Assembly: GCA_018267825.1 (NCBI GenBank)
Contig: JAFDXR010000013.1
Span: 202,275 to 266,274, forward strand
DNA from: Bacteroidota bacterium
GTDB taxonomy: Bacteria > Bacteroidota > Bacteroidia > B-17B0 > Aurantibacillaceae
DNA length: 64,000 nt
Reading direction: 5' to 3'
The translations under genes and the position numbers were made by a program. The notes under the pieces were generated by a model. It made no database searches. It saw only the letters and a list, made by a program, of their open reading frames with translations, and was not told the origin of the DNA. Below are positions 36,271-46,821 of this stretch, piece by piece; position 1 is the first letter of the stretch, and every line of letters begins with the position of its first letter.

Positions 36271-38844
36271 ATGAATCTTAAAAAACTCATCCCTGTTTTG
36301 GTTGCTATTGCTGTTTTTGGCATCATTACGCTTGTACAATTCAGCCCGCTTCTGGGGGGCAAAGTATTGGAACAAGGTGATATTGTTCGCTACAGGGGTA
36401 TGAGCCAGGAGGCCAACGAATTTCGTAAAACCGAACATGCGGAGCCCCTGTGGACCAACTCCATGTTTGGGGGGATGCCTGCATACCAGGTATCGACTCT
36501 CTATCCGGGCAACTGGCTGGGTGGAATCGATAAAGTTTTTCACCTGTTTCTGCCACACCCATCAGGATATATTTTCCTGTGCTTTCTCGGATTCTTTATC
36601 TTGTTGCTCTGCCTGGATGTTGACCCCTGGCTGGCACTGGTGGGCAGTTTGGCTTATGGGTTTTCTTCTTATTTCTTCATTATACTGGAAGCCGGGCATA
36701 ATTCCAAAGCCAACGCTATTGGTTATGTAGCGCCTCTTCTGGGAGGTATCATACTCCTGATGAAAGGCCGCTACTGGCTTGGTTTTGCACTCACAACCCT
36801 ATTTATGGCACTTGAACTTAATGCCAACCACGTGCAGATAACCTATTATGCCTTCCTTTTATTCGGCATCATTTTAATTTCCTATTTTATTACAGCCATC
36901 CGTCAGAAGACATTAAAACCATACTTCATAGGTGTTGGTCTTTTTCTGGCAGCTTCACTTATCGGGGTTTTACCAAATGCAGGAAACCTGCTCGCTACCA
37001 GCGAATATGGAAACTATACAACCCGGGGTAAATCAGAACTGACGATTACACCAAACGGGCAAAGCAATGCCACCAATAAAACCAGTGGACTCGATAAGGA
37101 TTACGCCACTCAGTGGAGTTATGGTATCGACGAAACCTTCACATTTATTATCCCGAACTATAAAGGTGGTGCTTCATCGGCTATTGCCAATACCGACAAA
37201 GATGCGCTTAAAAAAGTAGATCCGCAGTTACGTGATCAGATCGCCGGCAGCAGCGCCTATTTTGGTGACCAGCCATTTACAAGCGGGCCGGTTTATATCG
37301 GCGCCATTGTTATGTTACTGGCATTCCTGGGGCTGTTTATTATTGACAGCTCACTGAAATGGCCCTTATTTATCGCTACCGTACTTTCAGTGATGCTGGC
37401 CTGGGGTCATAACTTCATGGGACTCACCAGTTTCTTTATGGATCACGTACCGGGTTACAACAAGTTCAGGGCCGTGGCTATGATCCTTGTTATTGCCGAG
37501 TTAACGATTCCATTGCTGGCGGTACTCGCTCTCGACAAGTTTATAAAAGCAACAGGTTCGCCCCTGCAGAAAGTCACACTTAAATTATTTAAAACAGACA
37601 TTGAGCTGAAGAAAGTGCTTATTATTTCAGTAGCTGTGGTTGGTGGATTTTGCTTCCTGGGTGCATTTATGCCGGGCACTATCAACAGCTTTACAGCAAA
37701 CAATGAGGAAGCACAGGTAACGCGACAATTTAAACAAAGCGGTGCAACCGACCAACAGGTGGCGCAATTCCTGCCTGAATACATGCACAATCTGGAAATT
37801 GCCCGTGAAGACATTTTCAAAAGCGACGCCCGTCGTTCACTTATTTTTGTGGGACTTGCCTCTTTATTTCTGTTCCTCTTCCTGATGAAAAAACTGAAAC
37901 TGGAATTATTTTATGTATCTCTGGCTATTTTCATACTGGCCGATTTATGGCCTGTTGCCGACCGCTACCTGAACTCGAAAAACTTTGTCTCCAAAGCTTC
38001 GTACGATGCGCCACCGGCCAAAAGCGGAGCAGACGAACATATCCTGGCAGACAAAAGCCTTGATTACCGTGTACTTAATTTATCGGTGAGCCCATGGCAG
38101 GATGCAAGTACATCATACTACCACAAATCGATTGGCGGATATCATGGTGCCAAACTCAAAAAATACCAGGAGATCATTGATTTCCACCTCGACAATGAAA
38201 TCAATACGTTTTATGGTGGCATTAATACTGCAGCCGGCAATGACTCAGCCATGGATGCACTCTTCAGTAAACTGGGCGTTCTCAACATGCTCAATACCAA
38301 ATATATCATGATCCCATCCAAAGACCAGCTGATTCCGCTTCAAAACCCCGAGGCTAATGGTAATGCCTGGTTTATCAGGAATGTAAAAGAAGTTGCCAAT
38401 GCCGATGAAGAAATCACCGGGCTTGGTAAAATAAACACCAAAACGGATGTTATTATCCAACAAAAAAACAAAGAAGGAGTTGATGTAAAACCGCAGTATG
38501 ATGGTAATGGCAGCATCAAACTGCTTTCTTACAAACCGAATGACCTGGTATATGAAACGGATGCATCCACGCCACAGTTCGCTGTGTTTTCAGAGATCTA
38601 TTATCCTAAAGGCTGGAATGCATACGTAGATGGAAATCTGCAGAATCACACCTGCGTTGACTACGTTCTGCGCGGCATGAATGTACCGGCCGGTAAACAT
38701 AAAATCGAATTTAAATTCGAGCCCGCTGTTTATAAAACAGGAAACACAGTGGCTATGATAGGCTCCTTATTATTATTACTGACAGTAGCCGGAAGTCTAT
38801 TTATGTTTTACAAAAAAGAAAAAACAGCTCCGTTAGCTGCATAA
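36271..38844 (+). CDS. YfhO-family membrane protein (GT-C-like)
   Basis: 857 aa. About a dozen membrane helices fill residues 8-545, and a beta-rich periplasmic domain follows, ending in one membrane helix near the C-terminus. The loop after helix 1 (GDIVRYRGMSQEA) and the block FGGMPAYQ are characteristic of the Bacteroidota YfhO group. YfhO in Bacillus and Listeria glycosylates lipoteichoic acid using undecaprenyl-phosphate sugars. Here it probably adds sugars to a surface glycan or lipid. Substrate not known. Confidence 0.85.
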   Translation: MNLKKLIPVLVAIAVFGIITLVQFSPLLGGKVLEQGDIVRYRGMSQEANEFRKTEHAEPLWTNSMFGGMPAYQVSTLYPGNWLGGIDKVFHLFLPHPSGYIFLCFLGFFILLLCLDVDPWLALVGSLAYGFSSYFFIILEAGHNSKANAIGYVAPLLGGIILLMKGRYWLGFALTTLFMALELNANHVQITYYAFLLFGIILISYFITAIRQKTLKPYFIGVGLFLAASLIGVLPNAGNLLATSEYGNYTTRGKSELTITPNGQSNATNKTSGLDKDYATQWSYGIDETFTFIIPNYKGGASSAIANTDKDALKKVDPQLRDQIAGSSAYFGDQPFTSGPVYIGAIVMLLAFLGLFIIDSSLKWPLFIATVLSVMLAWGHNFMGLTSFFMDHVPGYNKFRAVAMILVIAELTIPLLAVLALDKFIKATGSPLQKVTLKLFKTDIELKKVLIISVAVVGGFCFLGAFMPGTINSFTANNEEAQVTRQFKQSGATDQQVAQFLPEYMHNLEIAREDIFKSDARRSLIFVGLASLFLFLFLMKKLKLELFYVSLAIFILADLWPVADRYLNSKNFVSKASYDAPPAKSGADEHILADKSLDYRVLNLSVSPWQDASTSYYHKSIGGYHGAKLKKYQEIIDFHLDNEINTFYGGINTAAGNDSAMDALFSKLGVLNMLNTKYIMIPSKDQLIPLQNPEANGNAWFIRNVKEVANADEEITGLGKINTKTDVIIQQKNKEGVDVKPQYDGNGSIKLLSYKPNDLVYETDASTPQFAVFSEIYYPKGWNAYVDGNLQNHTCVDYVLRGMNVPAGKHKIEFKFEPAVYKTGNTVAMIGSLLLLLTVAGSLFMFYKKEKTAPLAA

Positions 38845-38855
38845 AAGTCTGGTTC

Positions 38856-39809
38856 ATGGAAGACATTTTCGAAGATATTAAATGCTGTGTATGTGGCAAC
38901 TCCGATCATAAACAGTTCAAGGTAAAATACACAAAGGATAATTTTTCGGTGGCTGAATGCAACACCTGTTCATTTCTGTTTATCCCGCCTTATTTCCGCA
39001 AGAAAATAAGTTACGAAAACTATAAAGACGAAAGCGTTGCCAATGCTGTGAGACAGGGTAATAACTGGGTAAAAATTGAACGCCATAAACTCCGCTATAA
39101 ACTGATCCGCAAATACAAATCAAGCGGCAAATTATTTGACCTTGGGGCCGGCTGGGGCCACTTTATGCTCACTGGTCAGATGCTGGGATACGATGTATAC
39201 GGCATTGAAATTGCAGAACAACCTTACCTCTACGCCAAAAATGATCTGAAACTTCCGGTGGATCACATCGACTTTTTCAAAATGGACGAAAGTAAAACGT
39301 TCGACATCATTACCATGTGGGACGTACTGGAACATATTGACAAGGCTGACGATGTGATTGAAAAATGTTTCAAACTGAATTCAAAAGATGGCATCCTTGT
39401 GATCCAGGTGCCCCAGATCGATAGCTACATCGCCAGGAAATACAAACAAGACTGGAAGATGATGGGACTGGATCATGTCAATTATTTCGGAAAGAAAACC
39501 ATTACCCGGTTACTTGAAAAGCATGGCTACCGCGTGGAAACCATTAAATCGTCTTTCGAAATCAAATTGTTTATCATGTATACGATCTTACCTTACCTGA
39601 AACGCAAAAAAGCGAAGCAGGAGGTAAGTCAGGCCGAAGCCAATAAACAAATCAATGCCGGTGAACGCCAGGCATACTTCAATAAGTTTACCAATAAACC
39701 GATGTGGAAACTGAAATTGTATATGCTGGCTCACAATCTGCTATACAACACGCTTTCTCTTTTCAATATTGGCGAAGAGATGATTGTTGTAGCACGGAAA
39801 GTAAAATAA
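38856..39809 (+). CDS. SAM-dependent methyltransferase with N-terminal zinc ribbon
   Basis: 317 aa. The N-terminus has a four-Cys zinc-ribbon-like motif (Cys10/Cys13 and Cys35/Cys38), followed by a SAM-binding LFDLGAGWGHF and the post-motif WDVLEHI. The C-terminal third is rich in basic residues. This layout, a zinc ribbon plus Methyltransf_23, occurs in sugar C-methyltransferases and in many polysaccharide loci. It lies 11 bp after the YfhO-like gene and before a glycosyltransferase gene. Confidence 0.85.
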   Translation: MEDIFEDIKCCVCGNSDHKQFKVKYTKDNFSVAECNTCSFLFIPPYFRKKISYENYKDESVANAVRQGNNWVKIERHKLRYKLIRKYKSSGKLFDLGAGWGHFMLTGQMLGYDVYGIEIAEQPYLYAKNDLKLPVDHIDFFKMDESKTFDIITMWDVLEHIDKADDVIEKCFKLNSKDGILVIQVPQIDSYIARKYKQDWKMMGLDHVNYFGKKTITRLLEKHGYRVETIKSSFEIKLFIMYTILPYLKRKKAKQEVSQAEANKQINAGERQAYFNKFTNKPMWKLKLYMLAHNLLYNTLSLFNIGEEMIVVARKVK

Positions 39810-39827
39810 TCTGCTGATACTACCTGC

Positions 39828-41150
39828 ATGAAAAAAGTGCTTATTCTTACCTATTACTGGCCACCTGCAGGTGGAGCCGGCGTACAACGCTGTCTCAAAT
39901 TTGTGAAATACCTGCGTAACTTTGGCTGGGAGCCCATTGTATATACTGCCGAGAACGGCGAAATGCCCGTCATAGACAACTCTCTTTTAAAAGACATACC
40001 ACAAGGTGTCGAAGTGATTAAAACACCAATATGGGAACCTTACAGCGTTTATAAAAAATTTATCGGGCGTAAAAAAGATGACAAGATCAATGCCGCTTTT
40101 TTATCAGAAAATAAAAAAACATCCCTCACGGAAAAAATCTCCGTGTGGATCCGTGGCAACTTCTTTATCCCGGATGCCCGCCGTTTCTGGATCAGGCCAA
40201 GCATCCGTTACCTGAACGAATACCTGGCCAAACACCCTGTAGATATTATCATTTCCAGTGGGCCTCCACATAGCATGCACCTCATTGCACGCGGCATTAA
40301 GAAAAAATACCCGAAGCTCAAGTGGCTTGCCGATTTCAGGGATCCATGGACAAATATTGATTTTTATGAAGACCTGATGCTTACCGGGCTGGCAGATGCC
40401 AAACACAGGCGCCAGGAAAAATCGGTATTGGAACAGGCCGATCATATTATAAGTGTAGGAGACACCTCTACAAAAGAGCTGGAAGATATTCTGAAACTGT
40501 ATGGCCCCTATCCTTCCGGAAAATTCAGCACCATTACCAATGGCTATGATGAGGAAGATGTATATAATGGCCCGCTCGAAAAAGACAGTAAATTTTCCAT
40601 GGCGCATATCGGCTCACTTGTTAAAAGCCGAAACCCTGTAACACTCTGGAAAGCCCTGTCGGAACTGACACACGAAAATCCGGACTTTAAACGCGACCTG
40701 GAGATAAAGCTGGTGGGCAAGGTTGACTATGCCGTGAAAGAAAGCATCGATGCATTTGGTTTATCGGAGTTCGTCAGAAAAATAGAATACCTTCCTCATA
40801 GCGAAGTGATCAAAGAACAACAACGCTCAAAGGTTTTACTGCTGCTTGTGAATAAAACCAAAAATGCCAAAAGCATTCTCACCGGTAAGTTTTTTGAATA
40901 CATGGCCGCCAAAGTGCCTATCATTGCCATAGGCCCCAAAGACGGTGATCTCGCCAAAATTATTCACGAAACACAGGCAGGCCTCATTTCTGACTTTGAA
41001 GAAACGGATGTTCTCAAACAAAATATTCTGGCCACCTATCTCGGTCGGGATACCGTAAAACCGATTGCCGAAAAAATAGAAAGCTATTCGCGTCGTAAAT
41101 TAACCGAAAAGCTTGCAGATACCATGAACAGAATGCTTCAGGCCAAATAG
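39828..41150 (+). CDS. GT4-family glycosyltransferase
   Basis: 440 aa. It opens with the GT-B start YYWPPAGGAGVQRCLKFVKYLR, typical of Bacteroidota GT4 enzymes. The donor-side Rossmann half contains AHIGSLVKSRNP and FEYMAAKVPIIAIGP. It transfers an activated sugar to a glycan acceptor in the cytoplasm or at the inner membrane face; the sugar is not known. The gene ends in a hairpin that covers its own stop codon. Confidence 0.88.
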   Translation: MKKVLILTYYWPPAGGAGVQRCLKFVKYLRNFGWEPIVYTAENGEMPVIDNSLLKDIPQGVEVIKTPIWEPYSVYKKFIGRKKDDKINAAFLSENKKTSLTEKISVWIRGNFFIPDARRFWIRPSIRYLNEYLAKHPVDIIISSGPPHSMHLIARGIKKKYPKLKWLADFRDPWTNIDFYEDLMLTGLADAKHRRQEKSVLEQADHIISVGDTSTKELEDILKLYGPYPSGKFSTITNGYDEEDVYNGPLEKDSKFSMAHIGSLVKSRNPVTLWKALSELTHENPDFKRDLEIKLVGKVDYAVKESIDAFGLSEFVRKIEYLPHSEVIKEQQRSKVLLLLVNKTKNAKSILTGKFFEYMAAKVPIIAIGPKDGDLAKIIHETQAGLISDFEETDVLKQNILATYLGRDTVKPIAEKIESYSRRKLTEKLADTMNRMLQAK

Positions 41151-41160
41151 CCTGAAGTTT
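41136..41160 (+). terminator. Hairpin over the stop codon ending the glycan gene run
   Basis: Perfect 8-bp stem CTTCAGGC (41136-41143) with GCCTGAAG (41150-41157), a 6-nt loop, then TTT. The TAG stop (41148-41150) lies within it. The T-tract is short, so termination may be modest. Confidence 0.55.
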
Positions 41161-41176
41161 CCTGAACCTATTTTTC

Positions 41177-42304
41177 CTATTCACCCGTATTTTTGAGCTT
41201 CATCAATAAAGCATAAGCATTGTTGAGCACCACATCGCGATCGGCCAGCGCTTCAGCCCTGAGTAGTTCAACATAACCATCGAAATGTGTTCCTGTAGTT
41301 ACCTCAACCATTTCGAAATGTTTTGCGTCCTTTCTCAGAAATACATATTCCTTATCTTCATACCTCACCACCGCGGCTTCAGGAACAGCCACTACAGATT
41401 TATTGGTAACATCTATCACCGCCGACAAAAACATACCCGGTAAAAGGTTCTCCTCACTTTTCATAAAATGACAATGTACGGTCGTGCTCCGGTTCAGATC
41501 GAGGTTTCTGCCAATAAGAATGACCTCTGCTTCGTACCCATGCCCGGGATCATTTGCCAGATGGGCCTGTACCTTCTGACCTACCTGAATCCAGGGAATA
41601 TCCTTTTCAAATACAGTCAATGCCAGATGAAGATCTTCGGGGTTCACCAGTTCAAATAGTACATCGGCAGGGTTCACGTATTTTCCGATGTTAACATTCA
41701 CGGCAGATACATATCCGTCAATCGGCGAATAAATATTAACGCTACGGCTGATGCTGTTCTCATTCAATACATCCGGCTTTAATCCGATCAGTTTCAGTTT
41801 TTCCGAAAGGGCATTCACTGTTATTTTTTGTCCCTGGTAATCGCTCTGCACCTGCTCAAACACCTTATCGCTGGTAGTTTTACTCGCATTGAGCTGTGCC
41901 TGGCGATCATATTCCTTTTTCTGAAACTCGAGTTTGGCACGGGCCACCAGATAGTCCTGCTGCAGTTGTATAAATGCAGGATCTTCCATCACAGCAATCA
42001 CCTGTCCTTTATGAATGCGCATCCCCGGCAACAGTTCCGTGCTTTTTAAATAACCTCCCAGTGGAAAGCTCACGCTTACCAGGTTCTGCGGCGGTACATC
42101 CACCACGCCATTTACTTTCAGACTTGTGCTCATGGCACGTGTTGCTGCTTTACCAATGGTCAGGTCAGCATTTTTAAGCTGCGCATCGGTCAACACAACT
42201 TCCGCTTCACCCAAAGCTGCTTCGTTTTTCTCAGACTCTGCAGGTTTTCCACCACCACAGGCATATAAACCCAGAATCAAAACACTATATACAATATATT
42301 TCAT
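41177..42304 (-). CDS. RND efflux periplasmic adaptor lipoprotein (CusB/CzcB-like)
   Basis: 375 aa from the ATG at 42304, which places a lipobox (LGLYAC, Cys16) correctly; a start at 42325 adds seven residues before the signal peptide. The adaptor shows a lipoyl-like barrel-sandwich half (VSVSFPLGGYLKS), a helical hairpin (about 115-155) and later beta-barrel and membrane-proximal domains. It links the CzcA-type pump to its outer-membrane part. It is encoded 52 bp after the fused pump and is probably co-transcribed. Confidence 0.88.
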   Translation of the reverse strand: MKYIVYSVLILGLYACGGGKPAESEKNEAALGEAEVVLTDAQLKNADLTIGKAATRAMSTSLKVNGVVDVPPQNLVSVSFPLGGYLKSTELLPGMRIHKGQVIAVMEDPAFIQLQQDYLVARAKLEFQKKEYDRQAQLNASKTTSDKVFEQVQSDYQGQKITVNALSEKLKLIGLKPDVLNENSISRSVNIYSPIDGYVSAVNVNIGKYVNPADVLFELVNPEDLHLALTVFEKDIPWIQVGQKVQAHLANDPGHGYEAEVILIGRNLDLNRSTTVHCHFMKSEENLLPGMFLSAVIDVTNKSVVAVPEAAVVRYEDKEYVFLRKDAKHFEMVEVTTGTHFDGYVELLRAEALADRDVVLNNAYALLMKLKNTGE

Positions 42305-42356
42305 AACACTTATTTTAAATTTCATATTTCATTTCTTTAACGCCTGGTTTTACAGA

Positions 42357-45300
42357 CTATTTAGTAGTTCCGGCCGAAAGATAATTTAACTCAATAACAG
42401 CCTGGTTGTAATCACTCAAAGCCTGGTAATATTCCATACGAACATTCATCGACTGGCTCATCAGTACCACCCAATCCATGAACCCGATAGAGCCCGATTG
42501 CAATTGCTGATTGGCACTATTGCTGATGATATCGGATTGAGGCAATGCTTTTTCCTCGAAGTATAGCAGATTCTGGCGACTCTTCTCAAAACGCAGTATC
42601 CATTGCATGAAATTGACCTGGTATAAATTGGTAACATCGGCCAGCTCCTTCTGCATAAATTCGTAGTTGAGTTTCGATGCTTTTATCCGGCTCCGCGCAG
42701 CCTTAAAAAACAAAGGAGCACTCATACCAAAAGACATATACGAAAAGCGTTTTGAAGGTCCGTAATAGGTATCTGTACCATATACATTCTGATAACCGGT
42801 AAGCGATTGGTTATTATATCCTACTGTAAATGCCGGCCACAACTTTGCTTTCTCAACCTGCCATTGCTGTTTGGAAATCAGGCTTTGTTGCTGTTTCCAG
42901 CTCATGTAGGCTGTATGTATGGCCTTTGATGAGTCCGGCACCGACAGTAATTGAATTTTCGCTTCACCGTCAGCAGGACTATATACCTTACCGGCGTTCA
43001 AAAAGCGGTTGAACTGCACCTGCATCAGCCTGATATCGGATTCCACCTGCCGGAGCTGATTACTCACCTGCAATTGCTGCAGGCGGGCACTGGCCAGCTC
43101 CAGTGAATTGGCATCGCCTTTTTTATAGCGCTCTTCCTGGCGGGCCGAAAATGCCTGGTAAAGGCTATCTGCGCGTTTCAGCATTACCTGCTTTTGCCGG
43201 TAAATGAGCATCTGGTAATAGAGCCAGGTGACCTGCTTTTGCACTTCCAGCTTCATTAATTGTTCGTTGAGCTCGCTGGCATGCGTTTCGGCTTTCAGCA
43301 ATTGCTTTTGCTGGTTATATACAGCCGGCAATGAAAAACTCTGGGAAACGCCCAGGCGACTATCGTGAAAAGCACTGTTGAATTGTCCGTAATCACCATT
43401 CAGTGATGTGGCCGGTAAATCCCAGGCACTGCCCTCCATCGCCTTATATGATCGGGTTTGAAGCGCAGCAGCCTGAACGCTCAGGTTTTGTTTCATCGCT
43501 GTATCTGTGGCAGCCTGCAAAGAAATAGCAGATTGAGCCCGGCCACGCTGTGCTGCACCAATAGCCAAAACCAGCACCAATACACTCAAAGCAGACGGTG
43601 CAACTTTGTTCTTACGCTGATGGCGAAGCTCCAGCCACTCATAAAGCAGCGGCAACACCAGCAGTGTGAGAAGTGTAGCTGTTACCAATCCGCCGATAAC
43701 CACCGTCGCTAACGGTCGCTGTACCTCCGCACCGGCACCATGGCTCAGGGCCATAGGAAAAAACCCGAGTGAAGCCACACAGGCCGTCATCAATACCGGC
43801 CGCAGCCTGTTTTTAGTTCCTGTAAGAATTCGTTCACGTACATGTTCCATACCCCCTGCTTTTAATTGATTAAACTCACTGATCAGTACAATCCCATTGA
43901 GGACGGCTACGCCAAACAGGGCAATGAAACCAACGCCGGCTGAAATACTGAATGGCATGCGGCAAATCCACAAAGCCAGAACCCCGCCAATGGCAGACAA
44001 AGGAATTGCAGAATAAATAAGAAGTCCCTGTTGCAAAGAGCGGAATGCGAAATACAACAACACCAGGATTAACAATAGTGCCACAGGAACCGCAATTGCC
44101 AGTCGTTTTGTGGCTTCCTGCAGGTTCTCGAAAGCCCCACCGTAGGTAATATAATTTCCTCGCGGCAGGCCAAGGCCGCCATTTACTTTAGCCTGCAGTT
44201 CCTTCACTACCGTCTGCACGTCTTTACCTCTGACATTAAACCCAACGGTAATTCGTCGTTGTGCATCTTCGCGCTGAATCTGGTTGGGTCCTGTTTTAAT
44301 ATCGACGTCGGCCACCTGCGATAAAGGAATCTGCTGACCGGAAGGTGTAGCGATCAGTACATTCCGGATGTCAGAAACATTTTGTCGCAAATCCTGATCG
44401 AGGCGGATCACCAGATCAAAACGGCGCTCGTTTTCAAACACCTGGCCGCACACAGCACCGGCAAAAGCCGCCTGCAATACAGCATTCACATCCTCTACCG
44501 ATAGGCCGTACTGGGCCAGCACCGGGCGTTTATAATCAACGACAATCTGTGGCAAGCCGGTAGCGGTTTCTACGTAAAGGTCAGTAGCTCCTTCCACACT
44601 TTTCACAATGCCACCCAGTTTCGCTGCATATTTACTGAGTGTATCCAGGTTTTCACCGAATATTTTACACACCACATCCTGGCGTCCACCGGTCATCAGT
44701 TCGTTAAAGCGCATCTGAACCGGGAACTGGAATCCGGGAGTAATCCCCGGAATGTCCGACAATGCCTCACTCATCTTCTCTGCCAGTTCATCAAAGCTCC
44801 GCGCCGAGGTCCATTCACTTTTCGGTTTCAGAATCACCATCATATCGCTGGCCTCCACAGGCATGGGATCTGTAGGGATTTCACCGCTACCGATTTTAGT
44901 CACTACTTTCTCGATTTCCGGAAAACGGCTTTTGAGAACGTGTGCAGCCTGTTGTGTTACTTTGATGGTTGTGCTCAGAGAACTACCCGTCAGTACCCTT
45001 GTATCAACCGCGAAATCACCTTCTTCGAGCTTAGGTATAAACTCACCACCCATATTCATAATAATGATCAATGCTACAATGAATAGTGAAACCGCAGAAA
45101 GGAGTATCGTTTTCTTAAACCGCATAGCACCTTCGAGTGCCTTTATATAGAAACGTTCCACGCGTGCCATCATACGATCCGATATCGATTGCTTGCCCGA
45201 GTAGCGTCGACTCAGTACCCAGGAACTCATCATGGGCACATAGGTAAGCGACAATAGAAAAGCGCCCATGATGGCAAATGCCACAGTTTGTGCCATCGGA

Positions 45301-46727
45301 CGGAACATTTTGCCTTCGATACCCTGCAGCGAAAGAATCGGCAGGTAAACGATCAGGATAATGATCTGTCCGAAAACCGCCGCGTTCATCATCTTTCCGG
45401 CCGCCTTACCTACCCGCTCATCCATGTCGTGGCGGCTGATTAAGCCCTCTGCATTGAAATAACTGCGGTCGTGAAGCCGGTGCATGACTGCCTCTACAAT
45501 AATAACGGCGCCATCGACAATGAGCCCGAAATCGAGTGCACCAAGACTCATGAGGTTACCACTGACACCAAACAGATTCATCATGATAATCGCAAACAGC
45601 ATGGACAATGGGATAACTGAAGCCACCACAAAACCGGCACGGATATTTCCGAGAAACAACACCAGCACAAGGATCACAATGAGTGCTCCCTCCATGAGGT
45701 TTTTCTCAACAGTACCAATGGCATTATCCACCATTTTTGTACGATCCAGAAATGCCTCGATGGCCACTCCTTCAGGCAGTGTTTTCTGAATCTCTTCTAT
45801 TTTCTTTTTGACGTTCTTAATAACCTTCGATGAATTTTCGCCCTTCAGCATCATCACGACAGCACCGGCCACTTCGCCCATGTCATTATAAGTCATGGCG
45901 CCATAGCGGGTTGCCATGCCAAGCTGAACTTTGGCAACATCCCTTATCAATAAAGGCGTGCCATTGGCCAGGGTTTTGATCATGATGGAGCCGATCTCAT
46001 CCTCGCTTTTCACAAGACCTTCGCTTCGTATAAACAATACCGCTGGTCCGTTTTCGATATAGGCCCCACCCGTGTTCTGATTGTTTTTTTCGAGAGCCCT
46101 CATCAGGTCCGGGATTGTTGTTCCGCTGGCCTTGAGTTTATCAGGACTCACAGCAATTTCATACTGTTTCAGTTTACCGCCAAAACTGCTCACGTCGGCA
46201 ACGCCCTCCGTACCCAGCAACTGGCGGCGAACCACCCAGTCCTGTATGGTTCTGAGTTCCATGGCCGAATACTTATTTTCATAGCCCGGCAGGGGTTTTA
46301 CAACATACTGAAAAATTTCACCGAGGCCTGTAGTTACAGGGCCAAGCTGGGGTACACCCAGCGTTGGCGAAATCTGCACCTGGCTCAGTTTTTCGCTTAC
46401 CTGTTGCCGTGCCCAGTACACATCGGTTTCATCGTTAAATACAATCGTTACCAGCGACAAGCCGAAGCGGGAGAACGAACGCTGTTCAATAATTCCGGGT
46501 ATATTGCGGGTGGCCTGTTCGATAGGAAACGTGATAAGCCGTTCGATATCACCTGCACCAAGGGCGGGTGAACTCGTTATAACAAGTACCTGATTATTGG
46601 TGATATCAGGTACCGCATCAATGGGTAACCGGGTCAGGTTTATAATACCATAACCGATGAGTCCCAGTATTCCAAGGGCAACAATAAGCTTGTTGCGGAT
46701 GGAAAACGTAATAATGGAATTGAGCAT
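42357..46727 (-). CDS. CzcA/CusA-type heavy-metal RND pump fused to a TolC-like outer-membrane channel
   Basis: 1456 aa. Residues 1 to about 1040 are a complete HME-RND transporter, including the proton-relay motif DFGLIVDGAVIIVEA in TM4 and the porter region with PVEASDMMVILKPKSEW. After an extra hydrophobic stretch (about 1040-1062) residues about 1065-1456 form an OEP/TolC-like domain (for example LPATSLNGDYGQFNS). Such fusions are known in Bacteroidota. It exports divalent or monovalent metals (Zn, Co, Cd, Cu or Ag) with the adaptor. The specific metal cannot be read from sequence. Confidence 0.93.
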   Translation of the reverse strand: MLNSIITFSIRNKLIVALGILGLIGYGIINLTRLPIDAVPDITNNQVLVITSSPALGAGDIERLITFPIEQATRNIPGIIEQRSFSRFGLSLVTIVFNDETDVYWARQQVSEKLSQVQISPTLGVPQLGPVTTGLGEIFQYVVKPLPGYENKYSAMELRTIQDWVVRRQLLGTEGVADVSSFGGKLKQYEIAVSPDKLKASGTTIPDLMRALEKNNQNTGGAYIENGPAVLFIRSEGLVKSEDEIGSIMIKTLANGTPLLIRDVAKVQLGMATRYGAMTYNDMGEVAGAVVMMLKGENSSKVIKNVKKKIEEIQKTLPEGVAIEAFLDRTKMVDNAIGTVEKNLMEGALIVILVLVLFLGNIRAGFVVASVIPLSMLFAIIMMNLFGVSGNLMSLGALDFGLIVDGAVIIVEAVMHRLHDRSYFNAEGLISRHDMDERVGKAAGKMMNAAVFGQIIILIVYLPILSLQGIEGKMFRPMAQTVAFAIMGAFLLSLTYVPMMSSWVLSRRYSGKQSISDRMMARVERFYIKALEGAMRFKKTILLSAVSLFIVALIIIMNMGGEFIPKLEEGDFAVDTRVLTGSSLSTTIKVTQQAAHVLKSRFPEIEKVVTKIGSGEIPTDPMPVEASDMMVILKPKSEWTSARSFDELAEKMSEALSDIPGITPGFQFPVQMRFNELMTGGRQDVVCKIFGENLDTLSKYAAKLGGIVKSVEGATDLYVETATGLPQIVVDYKRPVLAQYGLSVEDVNAVLQAAFAGAVCGQVFENERRFDLVIRLDQDLRQNVSDIRNVLIATPSGQQIPLSQVADVDIKTGPNQIQREDAQRRITVGFNVRGKDVQTVVKELQAKVNGGLGLPRGNYITYGGAFENLQEATKRLAIAVPVALLLILVLLYFAFRSLQQGLLIYSAIPLSAIGGVLALWICRMPFSISAGVGFIALFGVAVLNGIVLISEFNQLKAGGMEHVRERILTGTKNRLRPVLMTACVASLGFFPMALSHGAGAEVQRPLATVVIGGLVTATLLTLLVLPLLYEWLELRHQRKNKVAPSALSVLVLVLAIGAAQRGRAQSAISLQAATDTAMKQNLSVQAAALQTRSYKAMEGSAWDLPATSLNGDYGQFNSAFHDSRLGVSQSFSLPAVYNQQKQLLKAETHASELNEQLMKLEVQKQVTWLYYQMLIYRQKQVMLKRADSLYQAFSARQEERYKKGDANSLELASARLQQLQVSNQLRQVESDIRLMQVQFNRFLNAGKVYSPADGEAKIQLLSVPDSSKAIHTAYMSWKQQQSLISKQQWQVEKAKLWPAFTVGYNNQSLTGYQNVYGTDTYYGPSKRFSYMSFGMSAPLFFKAARSRIKASKLNYEFMQKELADVTNLYQVNFMQWILRFEKSRQNLLYFEEKALPQSDIISNSANQQLQSGSIGFMDWVVLMSQSMNVRMEYYQALSDYNQAVIELNYLSAGTTK

Positions 46728-46821
46728 ATATAATTTTCTTGATCCATAAAAAATAATGACGTAGGCGCACAGCCAGCTCTTTCAGAGCCATGCAAAAGGT
46801 AATTGGGTGCGCGAAAAGGAA

